The notes under the pieces: generated by a model
What the model was told of the DNA's origin: nothing
The model's input: the letters and a program-made list of their open reading frames with translations, nothing else
Databases searched by the model: none
Source: an uncultured Rhodobacter sp.
Lineage (GTDB): Bacteria > Pseudomonadota > Alphaproteobacteria > Rhodobacterales > Rhodobacteraceae
Direction of reading: 5' to 3'
DNA: 12,749 nucleotides
NCBI GenBank assembly: GCA_937901435.1
Contig: CALGTJ010000016.1
Location: forward strand, 1 to 12,749
Shown: positions 1 to 7,640 of the stretch, one piece after another
Layout: each line of letters starts with the position of its first letter
How positions within the stretch are numbered: the first letter of the stretch is position 1
Made by a program: the position numbers and the translations under genes

Positions 1-695
1 ATCCGTTTGATCCCGTCTGTCACGTCAGATCCGAACAGCCGCCACAGCATGAAGGCCATGACACCGGTCTGGCTCATCACTGTGGAAACGGCCAGCCCGT
101 CAAAGCCCATGCCACCCCAGACGCCGGGAATGCCGTAGATCAGCAAAGGGTTCAGGACGATATTGGCAAAGAAGGCCGCCGCCAGCGCGCGGGTCAGGGA
201 CTTGCTGTCGCCCTGCGCCTGTAGGGCTCCGTTACAGGCGTAGGCGAACACAAACCCCGGGATTGCCAGTTGCAGCAGAAACAAATAGCGCGTCGCGGCC
301 TCGCGATAGGCGCCGGGTTCGGACACAAAGGCCACGATGATCGGGCTTAGCCAAAGCCCCAGCGCCATCAGCACAACAGAGATTATCACGGCAAAGGCCA
401 AAGCCTGCCCTGTCAGATGTCGCGCGTCTTCCTTTTTTTTACCCCCCAGGGCGCCACCCACAAGCGCACTGATCGCAGAGCCAAGGCCAAAGCCAAAGGC
501 GATGTAGATGAAGAACACCATAAACCCGATGGCCAGCCCGGCCTGCGCCTCGGTCGCGATCCGCCCGGCAAAATAGATATCGACCATGTTGTAGAGAGTG
601 TTGAACACCATACCCAAAGCGGCGGGAATGGCGAGCGTGCGGAAATGACCGGCCATAGGACCGGTGGTCAGATCCACTTGAGAGGCTTGTTTCAT
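1..695 (-). CDS. MATE-family efflux transporter, N-terminal part (cut by window edge)
   Basis: Reading the minus strand from ATG at 695 gives an open frame of 231 codons that runs off the left edge, about half of the usual 440-460 residue MATE protein. It begins MKQASQVDLTTGPMAGH and shows hallmarks of the MATE N-half: the first-helix region with NTLYNMVDIYFAGRI (about residues 33-47), a glycine-rich helix with FGFGLGSAISALVGGALG, and the loop CNGALQAQGDSKSLTRA, close to the family's usual 'QGxG(D/N)' loop. Several hydrophobic membrane segments are visible. MATE proteins are inner-membrane antiporters that export organic cations, drugs or metabolites using Na+ or H+. The start overlaps the stop of the upstream Rieske gene by 4 nt (ATGA), so the two are probably co-translated, which suggests export of a substrate or intermediate of that oxygenase. 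Codons 71-73 lie in an A8 run that directly follows a G6T stretch. Family call is firm; substrate is unknown. Confidence 0.88.
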   Translation of the reverse strand, partial: MKQASQVDLTTGPMAGHFRTLAIPAALGMVFNTLYNMVDIYFAGRIATEAQAGLAIGFMVFFIYIAFGFGLGSAISALVGGALGGKKKEDARHLTGQALAFAVIISVVLMALGLWLSPIIVAFVSEPGAYREAATRYLFLLQLAIPGFVFAYACNGALQAQGDSKSLTRALAAAFFANIVLNPLLIYGIPGVWGGMGFDGLAVSTVMSQTGVMAFMLWRLFGSDVTDGIKR

Positions 696-1729
696 GCTTG
701 GATAACGGTTTCCTGTTCAGCCTCGATCAGGCGGGTCATCATTAGGCGAAACTGTTTCGCCCCGGCATCAAGGCCAAGGTCTATGTAGGGCGTAACCGGG
801 GTTTTCATGCCTGTGTGGACCTTTTCCAGAACCGCGCGGTCTTCCTCGAACGCCATACGCGCGCCAGCGTTCATCTTGTCAGAGATCGCCTTGTCATGGG
901 GATCGGTGTTGCGATGCTGGAACCAGAAATAGCGAGTCTTGTCTTCGGTGATCGGGGTCATAAAGTTGTAAGAGATATTGATCAGCGTCAGGTCAACCGG
1001 CTCTTTGCCCGCACCCCCCGTGCCCATAGGCGTATAGATCGACTTGTTCAGACCAATCCCCGGCACACACATTTCGTAATGCTGTAAACGGTCGCAATCG
1101 CCTTTGAATTTGACGATGCCCGCGTAATAGGGCGAGGGCGGCTGGCCATTGATCCAACGCGACACGATAACACCGCGATCCGTCTTTTCCACGCTCAGCG
1201 GTTCGTCATCGGTGCCCGCGCCCGCGAAAGAGGTGACATGCACCCAGGCCACATGGCTGGGATCCAGCAGATTGTCACAGACCCACAGATAGTTGCATTC
1301 AATGTCCAGCGCACCGCCGTCGGTATAGCCCCAGTCGGGATTGTCAAAGTTCTCGACAGGAAAGATCCGGTCAGGATCGGCCTTGTCCGCATCGCCCATC
1401 CAGATCCACAACAGTCGGTAACGATCTACCACCGGGTAGGATTTCACCACAGCGCGGCGCGGGATCTGGTCGCGCTGGGTCGGGGCCGCCACGCAAGCGC
1501 CGGAACCGTCAAAGGTCAAACCGTGATAGCCGCATTCCACCGTATCACCGATCAAGCGACCCTCTGACAGAGGCAGCTTGCGATGCGGGCAGGCGTTTTC
1601 AAGGGCAACCGGTGCACCCGCCTTTGTGCGGTAGATGACGACATTTTCGCCCAGATAGGTTTCGGCCTTAAGGCTGCGATCATAGTCCTTGGACCACCCG
1701 GCCACATACCAGCAATTCTTGAGAAACAT
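692..1729 (-). CDS. VanA-like Rieske [2Fe-2S] aromatic ring-hydroxylating oxygenase / O-demethylase-type alpha subunit
   Basis: A 345-residue protein of the vanillate O-demethylase oxygenase (VanA) type. Numbered from the ATG at 1729, the Rieske cluster is C47-P-H49 and C66-G-Y-H69. The mononuclear iron site is D156-P-S-H159-x4-H164 with D297 in FEEDRAVLE as the probable third ligand. Such proteins take electrons from a separate reductase and use O2 to hydroxylate or demethylate aromatic or N-methyl substrates in the cytoplasm. A GTG at 1747 would add six residues, but MFLKNCWYVAGW at 1729 is the usual family N-terminus and has AAAGG about 10 nt upstream, so I chose 1729. The gene lies 89 nt downstream of the LysR gene on the same strand and overlaps the MATE gene by 4 nt. 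A LysR-type palindrome sits 71 nt upstream of its start. No reductase gene lies in the window. The exact substrate is unknown. Confidence 0.9.
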   Translation of the reverse strand: MFLKNCWYVAGWSKDYDRSLKAETYLGENVVIYRTKAGAPVALENACPHRKLPLSEGRLIGDTVECGYHGLTFDGSGACVAAPTQRDQIPRRAVVKSYPVVDRYRLLWIWMGDADKADPDRIFPVENFDNPDWGYTDGGALDIECNYLWVCDNLLDPSHVAWVHVTSFAGAGTDDEPLSVEKTDRGVIVSRWINGQPPSPYYAGIVKFKGDCDRLQHYEMCVPGIGLNKSIYTPMGTGGAGKEPVDLTLINISYNFMTPITEDKTRYFWFQHRNTDPHDKAISDKMNAGARMAFEEDRAVLEKVHTGMKTPVTPYIDLGLDAGAKQFRLMMTRLIEAEQETVIQA

Positions 1730-1800
1730 CGAGGCAACGCCTTTCACAAAGAGAGGGCAATTTCTCGCCCCGTCTAATGAGTTGATCTGATGCCCTTTGG

Positions 1801-1815
1801 ATAAGCCAGACTAAT
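1801..1815. promoter_or_regulatory. Putative LysR-type operator upstream of the Rieske gene (T-N11-A box B)
   Basis: On the minus strand this reads ATTAGTCTGGCTTAT, a near-palindrome (ATTAG-N5-CTTAT) extendable to GGATTAG/CTTATCC with one mismatch. It matches 13 of 15 bases of the perfect box at 2761-2775 next to the LysR start codon. It lies just after the LysR stop codon and 71 nt upstream of the Rieske ATG, a distance suiting LysR activation. That the LysR protein of this locus binds here is inference. Confidence 0.6.
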
Positions 1816-1818
1816 CCT

Positions 1819-2760
1819 TTACGCAATCGCCACGCCGTGAGGATCGGGCAGATCGGGTTGATTTTTGACCTCGCTTTTGATCCAGTCCAGGAAAAGCCGG
1901 ATCTTTTCGTTGCGATAAGCGGCCTCTGAGTAGACCAGCCAATACTGCAACTTTGACCGCGCGACCTGTGGGAAAGGGCGTACCAACCGCCCGTCACAGA
2001 GCGCTTCCACCACCAAGGGTCCACGACCGATGGCGATGCCAACACCTTGGATCGCGGCCTGAATAACCATGTTCGATTGGCTGAAACTGCGTGTGCGCAG
2101 GGGCTCTGGCAGGGTCAGATTGTTGGTTTGGGCCCAATAATCCCAACTGGGAGGATTGCGGGTAAAGGGCGAAAACTCGTCCCGCAACTGGGTGTGATGC
2201 GCCAGATCGGCAATGGTGCGAATCGCATGTGGACCGCTTAACAGCTCGGGCGCGCAGACGGGAAACGTGTCTTCTCCCATCAAGGGTTCCACCAGAAATC
2301 CGGGGTTGTGGCCGTTTCCATAGCGAATACCGATATCGGCGCGGGCCTCGGCGAAATGGGTCGTGCCCGTATCGGTGGCAATCGAGATCGAGAGGTCTGG
2401 ATGGGCGAGGTCAAATTTCATCAGGCGTGGAAACAGCCAGATATAGGCGAAACCGGGCAAGCAACTGATGACGATGGTACTGTCGGCGCGGCGTTTGTCG
2501 CGGATATACTCGCAGACATCGCCAATGCGCCCCAGACCGTCGGCAATCGCGCTTGCCAGTCGCGTGCCATCGCGGGTCGGTTGAGAGCGTCGCGCGCCCC
2601 GTGTCATCAACTCGTGCCCCAACCATTCCTCTAACGCTTTGACGTGCTGGCTGATCGCGCTTTGGCTGACGCCAAGTTCCTCGGCGGCGGCAGAGAAGGT
2701 GCCAAGCCGCACCACAGCCTCGAACGCGCGCAGGGCGGTATAGGGAAGATTCAGGATCAT
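1819..2760 (-). CDS. LysR-family transcriptional regulator (GcvA-like subgroup)
   Basis: A 313-residue regulator beginning MILNLPYTALRAFEAVVRLG, followed by the winged helix-turn-helix typical of the family (FSAAAEELGVSQSAISQHVKALEEWLG, about residues 22-48). The rest is a substrate-binding-type effector domain (about 90-300). The N-terminal style and the motif ADIGIRYGNG in the effector domain resemble the GcvA group. An upstream extension to 2904 is open, but it would overlap the divergent gene and precede the canonical N-terminus, so ATG 2760 is chosen. There is no clear Shine-Dalgarno, because the palindromic box at 2761-2775 directly abuts the ATG; binding there would block LysR expression (autorepression is common in the family). 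It is divergent from the M29-like gene and upstream of the Rieske-MATE pair, so it most likely controls both in response to a pathway metabolite. Confidence 0.92.
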   Translation of the reverse strand: MILNLPYTALRAFEAVVRLGTFSAAAEELGVSQSAISQHVKALEEWLGHELMTRGARRSQPTRDGTRLASAIADGLGRIGDVCEYIRDKRRADSTIVISCLPGFAYIWLFPRLMKFDLAHPDLSISIATDTGTTHFAEARADIGIRYGNGHNPGFLVEPLMGEDTFPVCAPELLSGPHAIRTIADLAHHTQLRDEFSPFTRNPPSWDYWAQTNNLTLPEPLRTRSFSQSNMVIQAAIQGVGIAIGRGPLVVEALCDGRLVRPFPQVARSKLQYWLVYSEAAYRNEKIRLFLDWIKSEVKNQPDLPDPHGVAIA

Positions 2761-2775
2761 ATTAGTCAGGCTAAT
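2761..2775. promoter_or_regulatory. Perfect LysR-type operator between the LysR gene and the M29-like gene (T-N11-A box A)
   Basis: ATTAGTCAGGCTAAT is a perfect 5-bp-arm palindrome (ATTAG-N5-CTAAT) containing the T-N11-A core of LysR recognition sites. It touches the LysR start codon and ends 75 nt before the ATG of the divergent M29-like gene. A 13/15 copy lies upstream of the Rieske gene at almost the same distance. The pattern is seen directly; function is inferred. Confidence 0.68.
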
Positions 2776-2792
2776 GGTTCTTATTAACGAAG

Positions 2793-2826
2793 ACAATTGG
2801 ACACGCCCTTGTGAACGCGCAATTGT
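2793..2826. repeat. Inverted repeat ACAATTG-N20-CAATTGT in the divergent promoter region
   Basis: Two 7-bp arms, ACAATTG (2793-2799) and CAATTGT (2820-2826), form an inverted repeat 24 nt upstream of the M29-like start. Arm centres are 27 bp apart. It lies where the RNA polymerase site of that gene should be and could be an extra operator or a downstream LysR contact. No convincing -35/-10 pair was found here. Confidence 0.35.
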
Positions 2827-3909
2827 GTTGACGAATATGGGGTTCGTACTATGGCCGCGACACAGGGCGCCAAGAACATGCTGACCAACTGCGCCGAGGC
2901 CCAAAAGGGCGAGCGGTTGCTGATTGCCTACGAGCCTGCCGAGTTTGGATATTATGACGCTGACGCCTTGCCCTGTGTGGTTGGCGCCGCGTGGGAGCTG
3001 GGTCTGACGGTCGAGACCGTGAACGTCGGCTTTTGCCCCGATTCGCCCTGCCTGAGCCGTGAATTAAAAGCGCAGTTCGCGCGCGCCGATATCATCGTGT
3101 TTCTGGCGCGGCTTGGGGATCAGCTACGGTTTTCGGATATGCCAGAGGGCAAGCGGATCGTGGTCAGCTTTGCGCTGGATGCGGGGATGTTCGCCTCTGG
3201 GTTTGCGACCACCCACCACGGCGCGATGATGGCGCTGAAAGAGCGGGTCAATGCAACGCTGGCCAATGCGCGAAACGTGCGTGTCACCTGCGCGCAGGGC
3301 AGCGATTTTTCCGGCAAGCCGGAGATGCCCCGCCAAGGTGGCGATTGCACGATCCGTCGCTTTCCCATGTCGGTGTTTCAACCTGTGCCCGCCCATAGCT
3401 TTAGCGGGCGGGTCGCGTTGTGTGGCTTTTTGACTGGGACTGGTACGCTTTATTACGACGATTATACGCTGGAATTTGACGGACCGATCCACGCGCTGAT
3501 GGACAAGGGCCAGCTGGTCGGGTTCGAGGGTAGCGATCGCGATGTGCGGGCGGCGAATGCGCATTATGATCGCGTGTCGCGGACGTTCGGGATAGAGCGC
3601 AACTATATCCATTCTTGGCATGCGGGCATACACCCCGGTTGCGCTTATCTGCGCGAGGCGCGCGAGAATTACGAACGCTGGGGCGGGTCGAGTTTCGGTA
3701 ATCCGCGCATCCTGCATTTCCACACCTGCGGGCGCTATGCGCCGGGCGAGATTTCTTGGAACATGGTCGATCCAACGATTGAAATTGATGGAATCCCGGT
3801 CTGGGAAAACGGCGTGTTTCATGCAGAGCGTCTAAACGGCGGTCAGGCCATTCTGGACCAATACCCATGTGCTGCCCGGATCTTTCGCCACCCGGACCCG
3901 CATATCGGG

Positions 3910-4794
<885 letters not shown>

Positions 4795-4817
4795 ATCAAG
4801 CGTCCTTCAGAAAGGAA

Positions 4818-4844
4818 TGCCCCCCAGACAAAGCCGGGGGGGCA
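4818..4844 (-). terminator. GC-rich intercistronic hairpin between the binding-protein and second permease genes
   Basis: The arms GCCCCCC (4819-4825) and GGGGGGC (4837-4843), plus a closing T-A pair, enclose an 11-nt loop just after the binding-protein stop codon (4852-4854). No strong U-run follows on the minus strand, so it is more likely an mRNA-stabilising or partial-attenuation element than a full terminator. In importer operons such hairpins commonly raise binding-protein mRNA relative to the downstream permease. Confidence 0.6.
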
Positions 4845-4851
4845 AATGGTG

Positions 4852-5685
4852 TTATTGAGCGACTTGGTCTTTCCATTCCGCGCCACGGAACCAATAGTCA
4901 TGACGCTCTTTCAGCCAACCTGTGTTGGTGCGCGCGGTGATCCAGCTGTTGAAAAACGCCAGCGCGTCGGGGTCACCCTTGCGCATGGCGAACCCTTCAC
5001 CACCAGCTTTAAACGCCTGATTGAACGGCACGCTGAGGGTTTCGGGGTTGTCGCGGGCATCTTCGGATGGCCCAGGCTCTGACGCCATGGTGGCGTGGGC
5101 GTTGCCGTTCAGAACCTCTTGGGTCGCAGCGCCGTCCTCATCAAACAGCAGCAGTGTGGCCTTTGGGAACATCTCTGCGATCACCGTGGCGGGGGTTGCA
5201 CCACGACGGGCGGCAAAGGTGATCTCTTCGCTGTTGTAATCGGCCAGAGTAAAGCCCTCGGTCATTGCGGTATTGGCCAAAATGGTCATCCCGGAATAGG
5301 CGTAGGGGGTGGAAAAGTTGACCGTCAGGTTGCGCTGTGGCGTGACGGTCATGCCGCTGATGATGACGTCAAAGTTGCCCGCGACGAGTGCGGGAATGAT
5401 GCCGTCCCAGCTTGTCGGGATGAACTCGACCTCGACACCCATGTCCTCGGCCAGCTGACGACCCACGTCCAGCTCGAACCCGATCAGATCGCCGTTCAGG
5501 TCCCGCATGGACCACGGCTTGAACAGGGACAGACCGATTTTCAGCGCGCCGCGCTCTTTGATCGCCTCGATCACGCTTTCGCTGGACAGACCCTGCGTCG
5601 CGCTTTGTGCAAATGCAGGCATAGAGGCGCTGGCCCCGATGGCGGCGGCCATGGCAGCCCCTAGAAATCGACGTGTGATTTTCAT
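4852..5685 (-). CDS. Periplasmic amino acid-type ABC transporter substrate-binding protein
   Basis: A 277-residue SBP_bac_3-type protein. It has a Sec signal peptide (MKITRRFLGAAMAAAIGASA..., probable cleavage after AFA at residue 26), a first lobe with LKIGLSLFKPWSM and LIGFELDVGRQLAEDMGVEVEF, and the ligand region SGMTVTPQRNLTVNFSTPY, whose R118 should bind a carboxylate. The second-lobe motif that usually ends in an Asp gripping the alpha-amino group reads GNAHATMASEPG, with Ser202-Glu203 at that place, and several aromatic residues (F55, W58, W93) lie near the expected pocket. The ligand may therefore be an amino-acid derivative rather than a standard amino acid (inference). AAGGAG about 9 nt before the ATG supports the start. 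It sits between the two permease genes of one operon. Confidence 0.93.
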   Translation of the reverse strand: MKITRRFLGAAMAAAIGASASMPAFAQSATQGLSSESVIEAIKERGALKIGLSLFKPWSMRDLNGDLIGFELDVGRQLAEDMGVEVEFIPTSWDGIIPALVAGNFDVIISGMTVTPQRNLTVNFSTPYAYSGMTILANTAMTEGFTLADYNSEEITFAARRGATPATVIAEMFPKATLLLFDEDGAATQEVLNGNAHATMASEPGPSEDARDNPETLSVPFNQAFKAGGEGFAMRKGDPDALAFFNSWITARTNTGWLKERHDYWFRGAEWKDQVAQ

Positions 5686-5736
5686 TGTTTAGCTCCTTGT
5701 TGGATAGATAATAGCGCCGGGCAGACCAGCGTTTGG

Positions 5737-6582
5737 TTATTGGGAAACGGCGTATCGTTTTTCGACCATCGACACGCCGACGGACAGGATCAGGGTCACC
5801 ACCATGTAAACGGCGGCAATGGTGAACCAGATTTCGAAACTCATGTAAGTGTCAGAGATAATATTGCGGCCAATCGTGGTCAGTTCGGCGACGGCGATCA
5901 CGCTGACGATAGCCGAGGATTTGACCATATGCACCACCTCGCCGGTCATGGGCGGCAACATAAAGCGGATGGATTGGGGCAGGATGATATATCGATAGGC
6001 CTGACCACGGGTCATCCCGATCGAGGTCGCAGCCTCCCACTGGCCCTTGGCGACGGCCTCTATCCCGGCGCGAAAGATTTCCGAGATCAGGACAGAGTGA
6101 AAGACCGCAAGGCACAGGACGCTGGCGGTGTAGCGGTCAAAGCCAAACACCGGGCCAAGGACGTAGTAAAACAGGTACAGCAGCACCAGCAGGGGAATGT
6201 TGCGGATCAGTTCGAGGAAGCCGACAGACACCGCGCCGACGATCAACAACCCGGACAGGCGCATCAGCGCGACCAGCAGACCCAACAGAGTCGCAAGGGC
6301 AAAGGCGGTGGCAGAGAGTTGCAGGGTCTTGACCAGACCAAAGGCGATCTCTCCCCACTGAAATCCATCCTCGGTGACGGTGTAGAAATACTGCGGGATG
6401 CGATACCACTGCCAGTTATACCCCATCGCCTGCGCGCCGGTGTAGGAAACATACAGAATAACACCGATGATCACCGCATAAAGCGCAACAGAAAACGTCA
6501 CAGAATCAATGACCTGAGTGACACGCGCCGGCTGGGGCAGCGGCTTGCCCCTTGGGGCAAAGATATCCGGTGCGGCCGTCAT
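5737..6582 (-). CDS. Polar amino acid-type ABC transporter permease (HisM/GlnP family), first permease
   Basis: A 281-residue inner-membrane protein with an N-terminal cytoplasmic tail (about 1-28), a first helix at about 29-46 and the permease core. The signature FLELIRNIPLLVLLYLFYYV is followed by the EAA loop EIFRAGIEAVAKGQWEAATS-IGMT and YIILPQSIRFMLPPM. Its ATG (6580-6582) follows the ATPase TGA stop (6583-6585) with no spacer, so translation is probably coupled. It has the same N-terminal layout as the second permease (a 'YNW-W-x-x-IP-Y' periplasmic segment after helix 1 in both), so the two are paralogous halves of one channel. The binding-protein gene follows after 51 nt. Confidence 0.94.
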   Translation of the reverse strand: MTAAPDIFAPRGKPLPQPARVTQVIDSVTFSVALYAVIIGVILYVSYTGAQAMGYNWQWYRIPQYFYTVTEDGFQWGEIAFGLVKTLQLSATAFALATLLGLLVALMRLSGLLIVGAVSVGFLELIRNIPLLVLLYLFYYVLGPVFGFDRYTASVLCLAVFHSVLISEIFRAGIEAVAKGQWEAATSIGMTRGQAYRYIILPQSIRFMLPPMTGEVVHMVKSSAIVSVIAVAELTTIGRNIISDTYMSFEIWFTIAAVYMVVTLILSVGVSMVEKRYAVSQ

Positions 6583-7329
6583 TCAGTGATCCAGAATCTG
6601 CTCAAGGAAGGCTTTGCAGCGCTCGCTGGACGGGTTGGTGAAAAAGGTTTCTGGCGGGGCGACCTCTACGATCTCGCCCGCGTCCATGAACACCATCGTA
6701 TCGGCTACCTTGCGCGCGAACCCCATCTCATGGGTCACAACGACCATAGTCATCCCGGTGTCGGCCAGTTCGACCATCACATCCAGAACCTCGTTGATCA
6801 TTTCAGGATCCAGCGCAGAGGTCGGTTCGTCAAACAGCAGGATCTTGCTGTTCATGCACAAAGACCGCGCAATCGCCACGCGCTGTTGCTGCCCGCCGGA
6901 CAGGGCAGAGGGGTATTTGTCGGCCTGTTCAGGAATATGCACGCGGCCCAGATATTTGCGCGCGGTCTCTTCGGCCTCGGCCTTGGACAATTTGCGCACC
7001 TTCATCGGTCCGATCATCAGGTTTTCCAGGACGGTCAGATGGGGGAACAGGTTGAACTGCTGAAACACCATGCCAACCTCTTGTCGCAGTCGCAGGATAT
7101 CCCTGGCCCCGTCGTAAACCTCGATTCCGTCCACGGTCAGCGTGCCAGAGTTATGAAATTCCAGCCCATTGATGCAGCGGATCAGCGTCGATTTGCCAGA
7201 GCCGGACGGCCCACAGATTACCATACGCTCGCCTTCGCGTACCTGAATGGAAATGTCTTTCAACGCATGAAAGTCGCCGTAAAACTTATCGACATTCTCA
7301 AAGGCAATGATGGGCGCGGCAGCAGTCAT
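6583..7329 (-). CDS. Polar amino acid-type ABC transporter ATP-binding protein (GlnQ/HisP family)
   Basis: A 248-residue ATPase carrying all family motifs: Walker [10 protein letters not shown] (40-48), Q-loop Q90 in [13 protein letters not shown], signature LSGGQQQR (143-150), Walker B ILLFDEP (163-169), D-loop SALDPE and switch H200 in VVTHEMGFA. It powers the importer formed by the two permeases. A longer frame opens upstream to 7440, but the family N-terminus ([13 protein letters not shown]) points to the ATG at 7329. That ATG lacks a close Shine-Dalgarno; an AAGGGG lies 25 nt upstream and is better placed for a five-codon mini-ORF (7326-7343) whose TGA overlaps this ATG. It is the first gene of the four-gene minus-strand operon, divergent from the deacylase gene. 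Confidence 0.95.
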   Translation of the reverse strand: MTAAAPIIAFENVDKFYGDFHALKDISIQVREGERMVICGPSGSGKSTLIRCINGLEFHNSGTLTVDGIEVYDGARDILRLRQEVGMVFQQFNLFPHLTVLENLMIGPMKVRKLSKAEAEETARKYLGRVHIPEQADKYPSALSGGQQQRVAIARSLCMNSKILLFDEPTSALDPEMINEVLDVMVELADTGMTMVVVTHEMGFARKVADTMVFMDAGEIVEVAPPETFFTNPSSERCKAFLEQILDH

Positions 7330-7343
7330 GCAGTGGTTCGCAT
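7326..7343 (-). other. Possible five-codon leader ORF overlapping the ATPase start
   Basis: On the minus strand, ATGCGAACCACTGCATGA (M-R-T-T-A-stop) begins 11 nt after AAGGGG, a good Shine-Dalgarno. Its stop overlaps the ATPase ATG (ATGA). It could couple translation into the operon. Such short ORFs also arise by chance. Confidence 0.25.
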
Positions 7344-7440
7344 TTATGGTATTTCCCCTTTGGACAGTCCCAACAAACCAAGAGTTGCCCCCGAGGTGCA
7401 ACCCAAAACTTTGCCGATCCCAGCGCGTGATGCGCCCCAA

Positions 7441-7469
7441 ACCTCTTGTCTAACCTGCATTACAGAGGT
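7441..7469. repeat. Inverted repeat ACCTCT-N17-AGAGGT, candidate operator
   Basis: Arms at 7441-7446 and 7464-7469, nearly extendable (ACCTCTtGT versus ACAGAGGT, one extra T). It lies roughly mid-way between the two divergent start codons, a position suited to a shared repressor or activator. Confidence 0.35.
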
Positions 7470-7545
7470 CTCAGTGTAAGGCGGATGAGAGCCAAAGCAA
7501 GGGAGGTGACCTTTAACCTGCGGAAAACTTGCATGTTTAGCGGCA

Positions 7546-7566
7546 AATGCCTGCGAATGAGGCATT
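7546..7566. repeat. Inverted repeat AATGCC-N9-GGCATT, candidate operator
   Basis: Perfect 6-bp arms at 7546-7551 and 7561-7566, flanked by GC dinucleotides that nearly extend them. It lies immediately upstream of the candidate -35 box at 7581, where an activator or repressor of the deacylase gene could bind. Confidence 0.35.
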
Positions 7567-7580
7567 GCGGTCAGCGGAGT

Positions 7581-7610
7581 TTGCCGATTTCTTTGCGGAT
7601 CAATTATGTT
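7581..7610 (+). promoter_or_regulatory. Candidate sigma70-type promoter of the deacylase gene
   Basis: TTGCCG (7581-7586) and TATGTT (7605-7610) are separated by 18 bp. They would start transcription near 7617, about 25 nt before the ATG at 7641. Match to consensus is moderate. Confidence 0.4.
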
Positions 7611-7640
7611 AGCCTAAGCGCGATCAAGAAAGCCTATGCC

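Larger units (their letters stand above)
7330..7640. promoter_or_regulatory. 311-bp divergent control region between the ABC operon and the deacylase-hydratase pair
   Basis: No gene is supported here. The region holds the inverted repeat GTTGC-N9-GCAAC (7384-7402), the inverted repeat ACCTCT-N17-AGAGGT (7441-7469), the inverted repeat AATGCC-N9-GGCATT (7546-7566) and a 9-bp direct repeat TTTGCCGAT (7410-7418 and 7580-7588). TTAGCCT at 7609-7615 equals one half of the LysR box found at 2761. Both promoters must start here, so one regulator may control uptake and breakdown together. Confidence 0.55.

Noticed and set aside
1819..2904. LysR frame extended upstream to 2904
   Set aside because: The extra 48 residues overlap the divergent gene and precede the normal LysR N-terminus; the ATG at 2760 fits the family.
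5740..7479. 579-codon open frame on the plus strand opposite the first permease and the ATPase
   Set aside because: Composition is rich in His, Asp, Gln, Gly and Arg, as expected from the complement of GC-rich minus-strand genes with unmistakable ABC-transporter motifs. No domain is recognisable.
7446..7640. Deacylase frame extended upstream to 7446
   Set aside because: The added residues are unlike the family, start at TTG, and run through the promoter and repeat region; the ATG at 7641 gives a normal-length protein.
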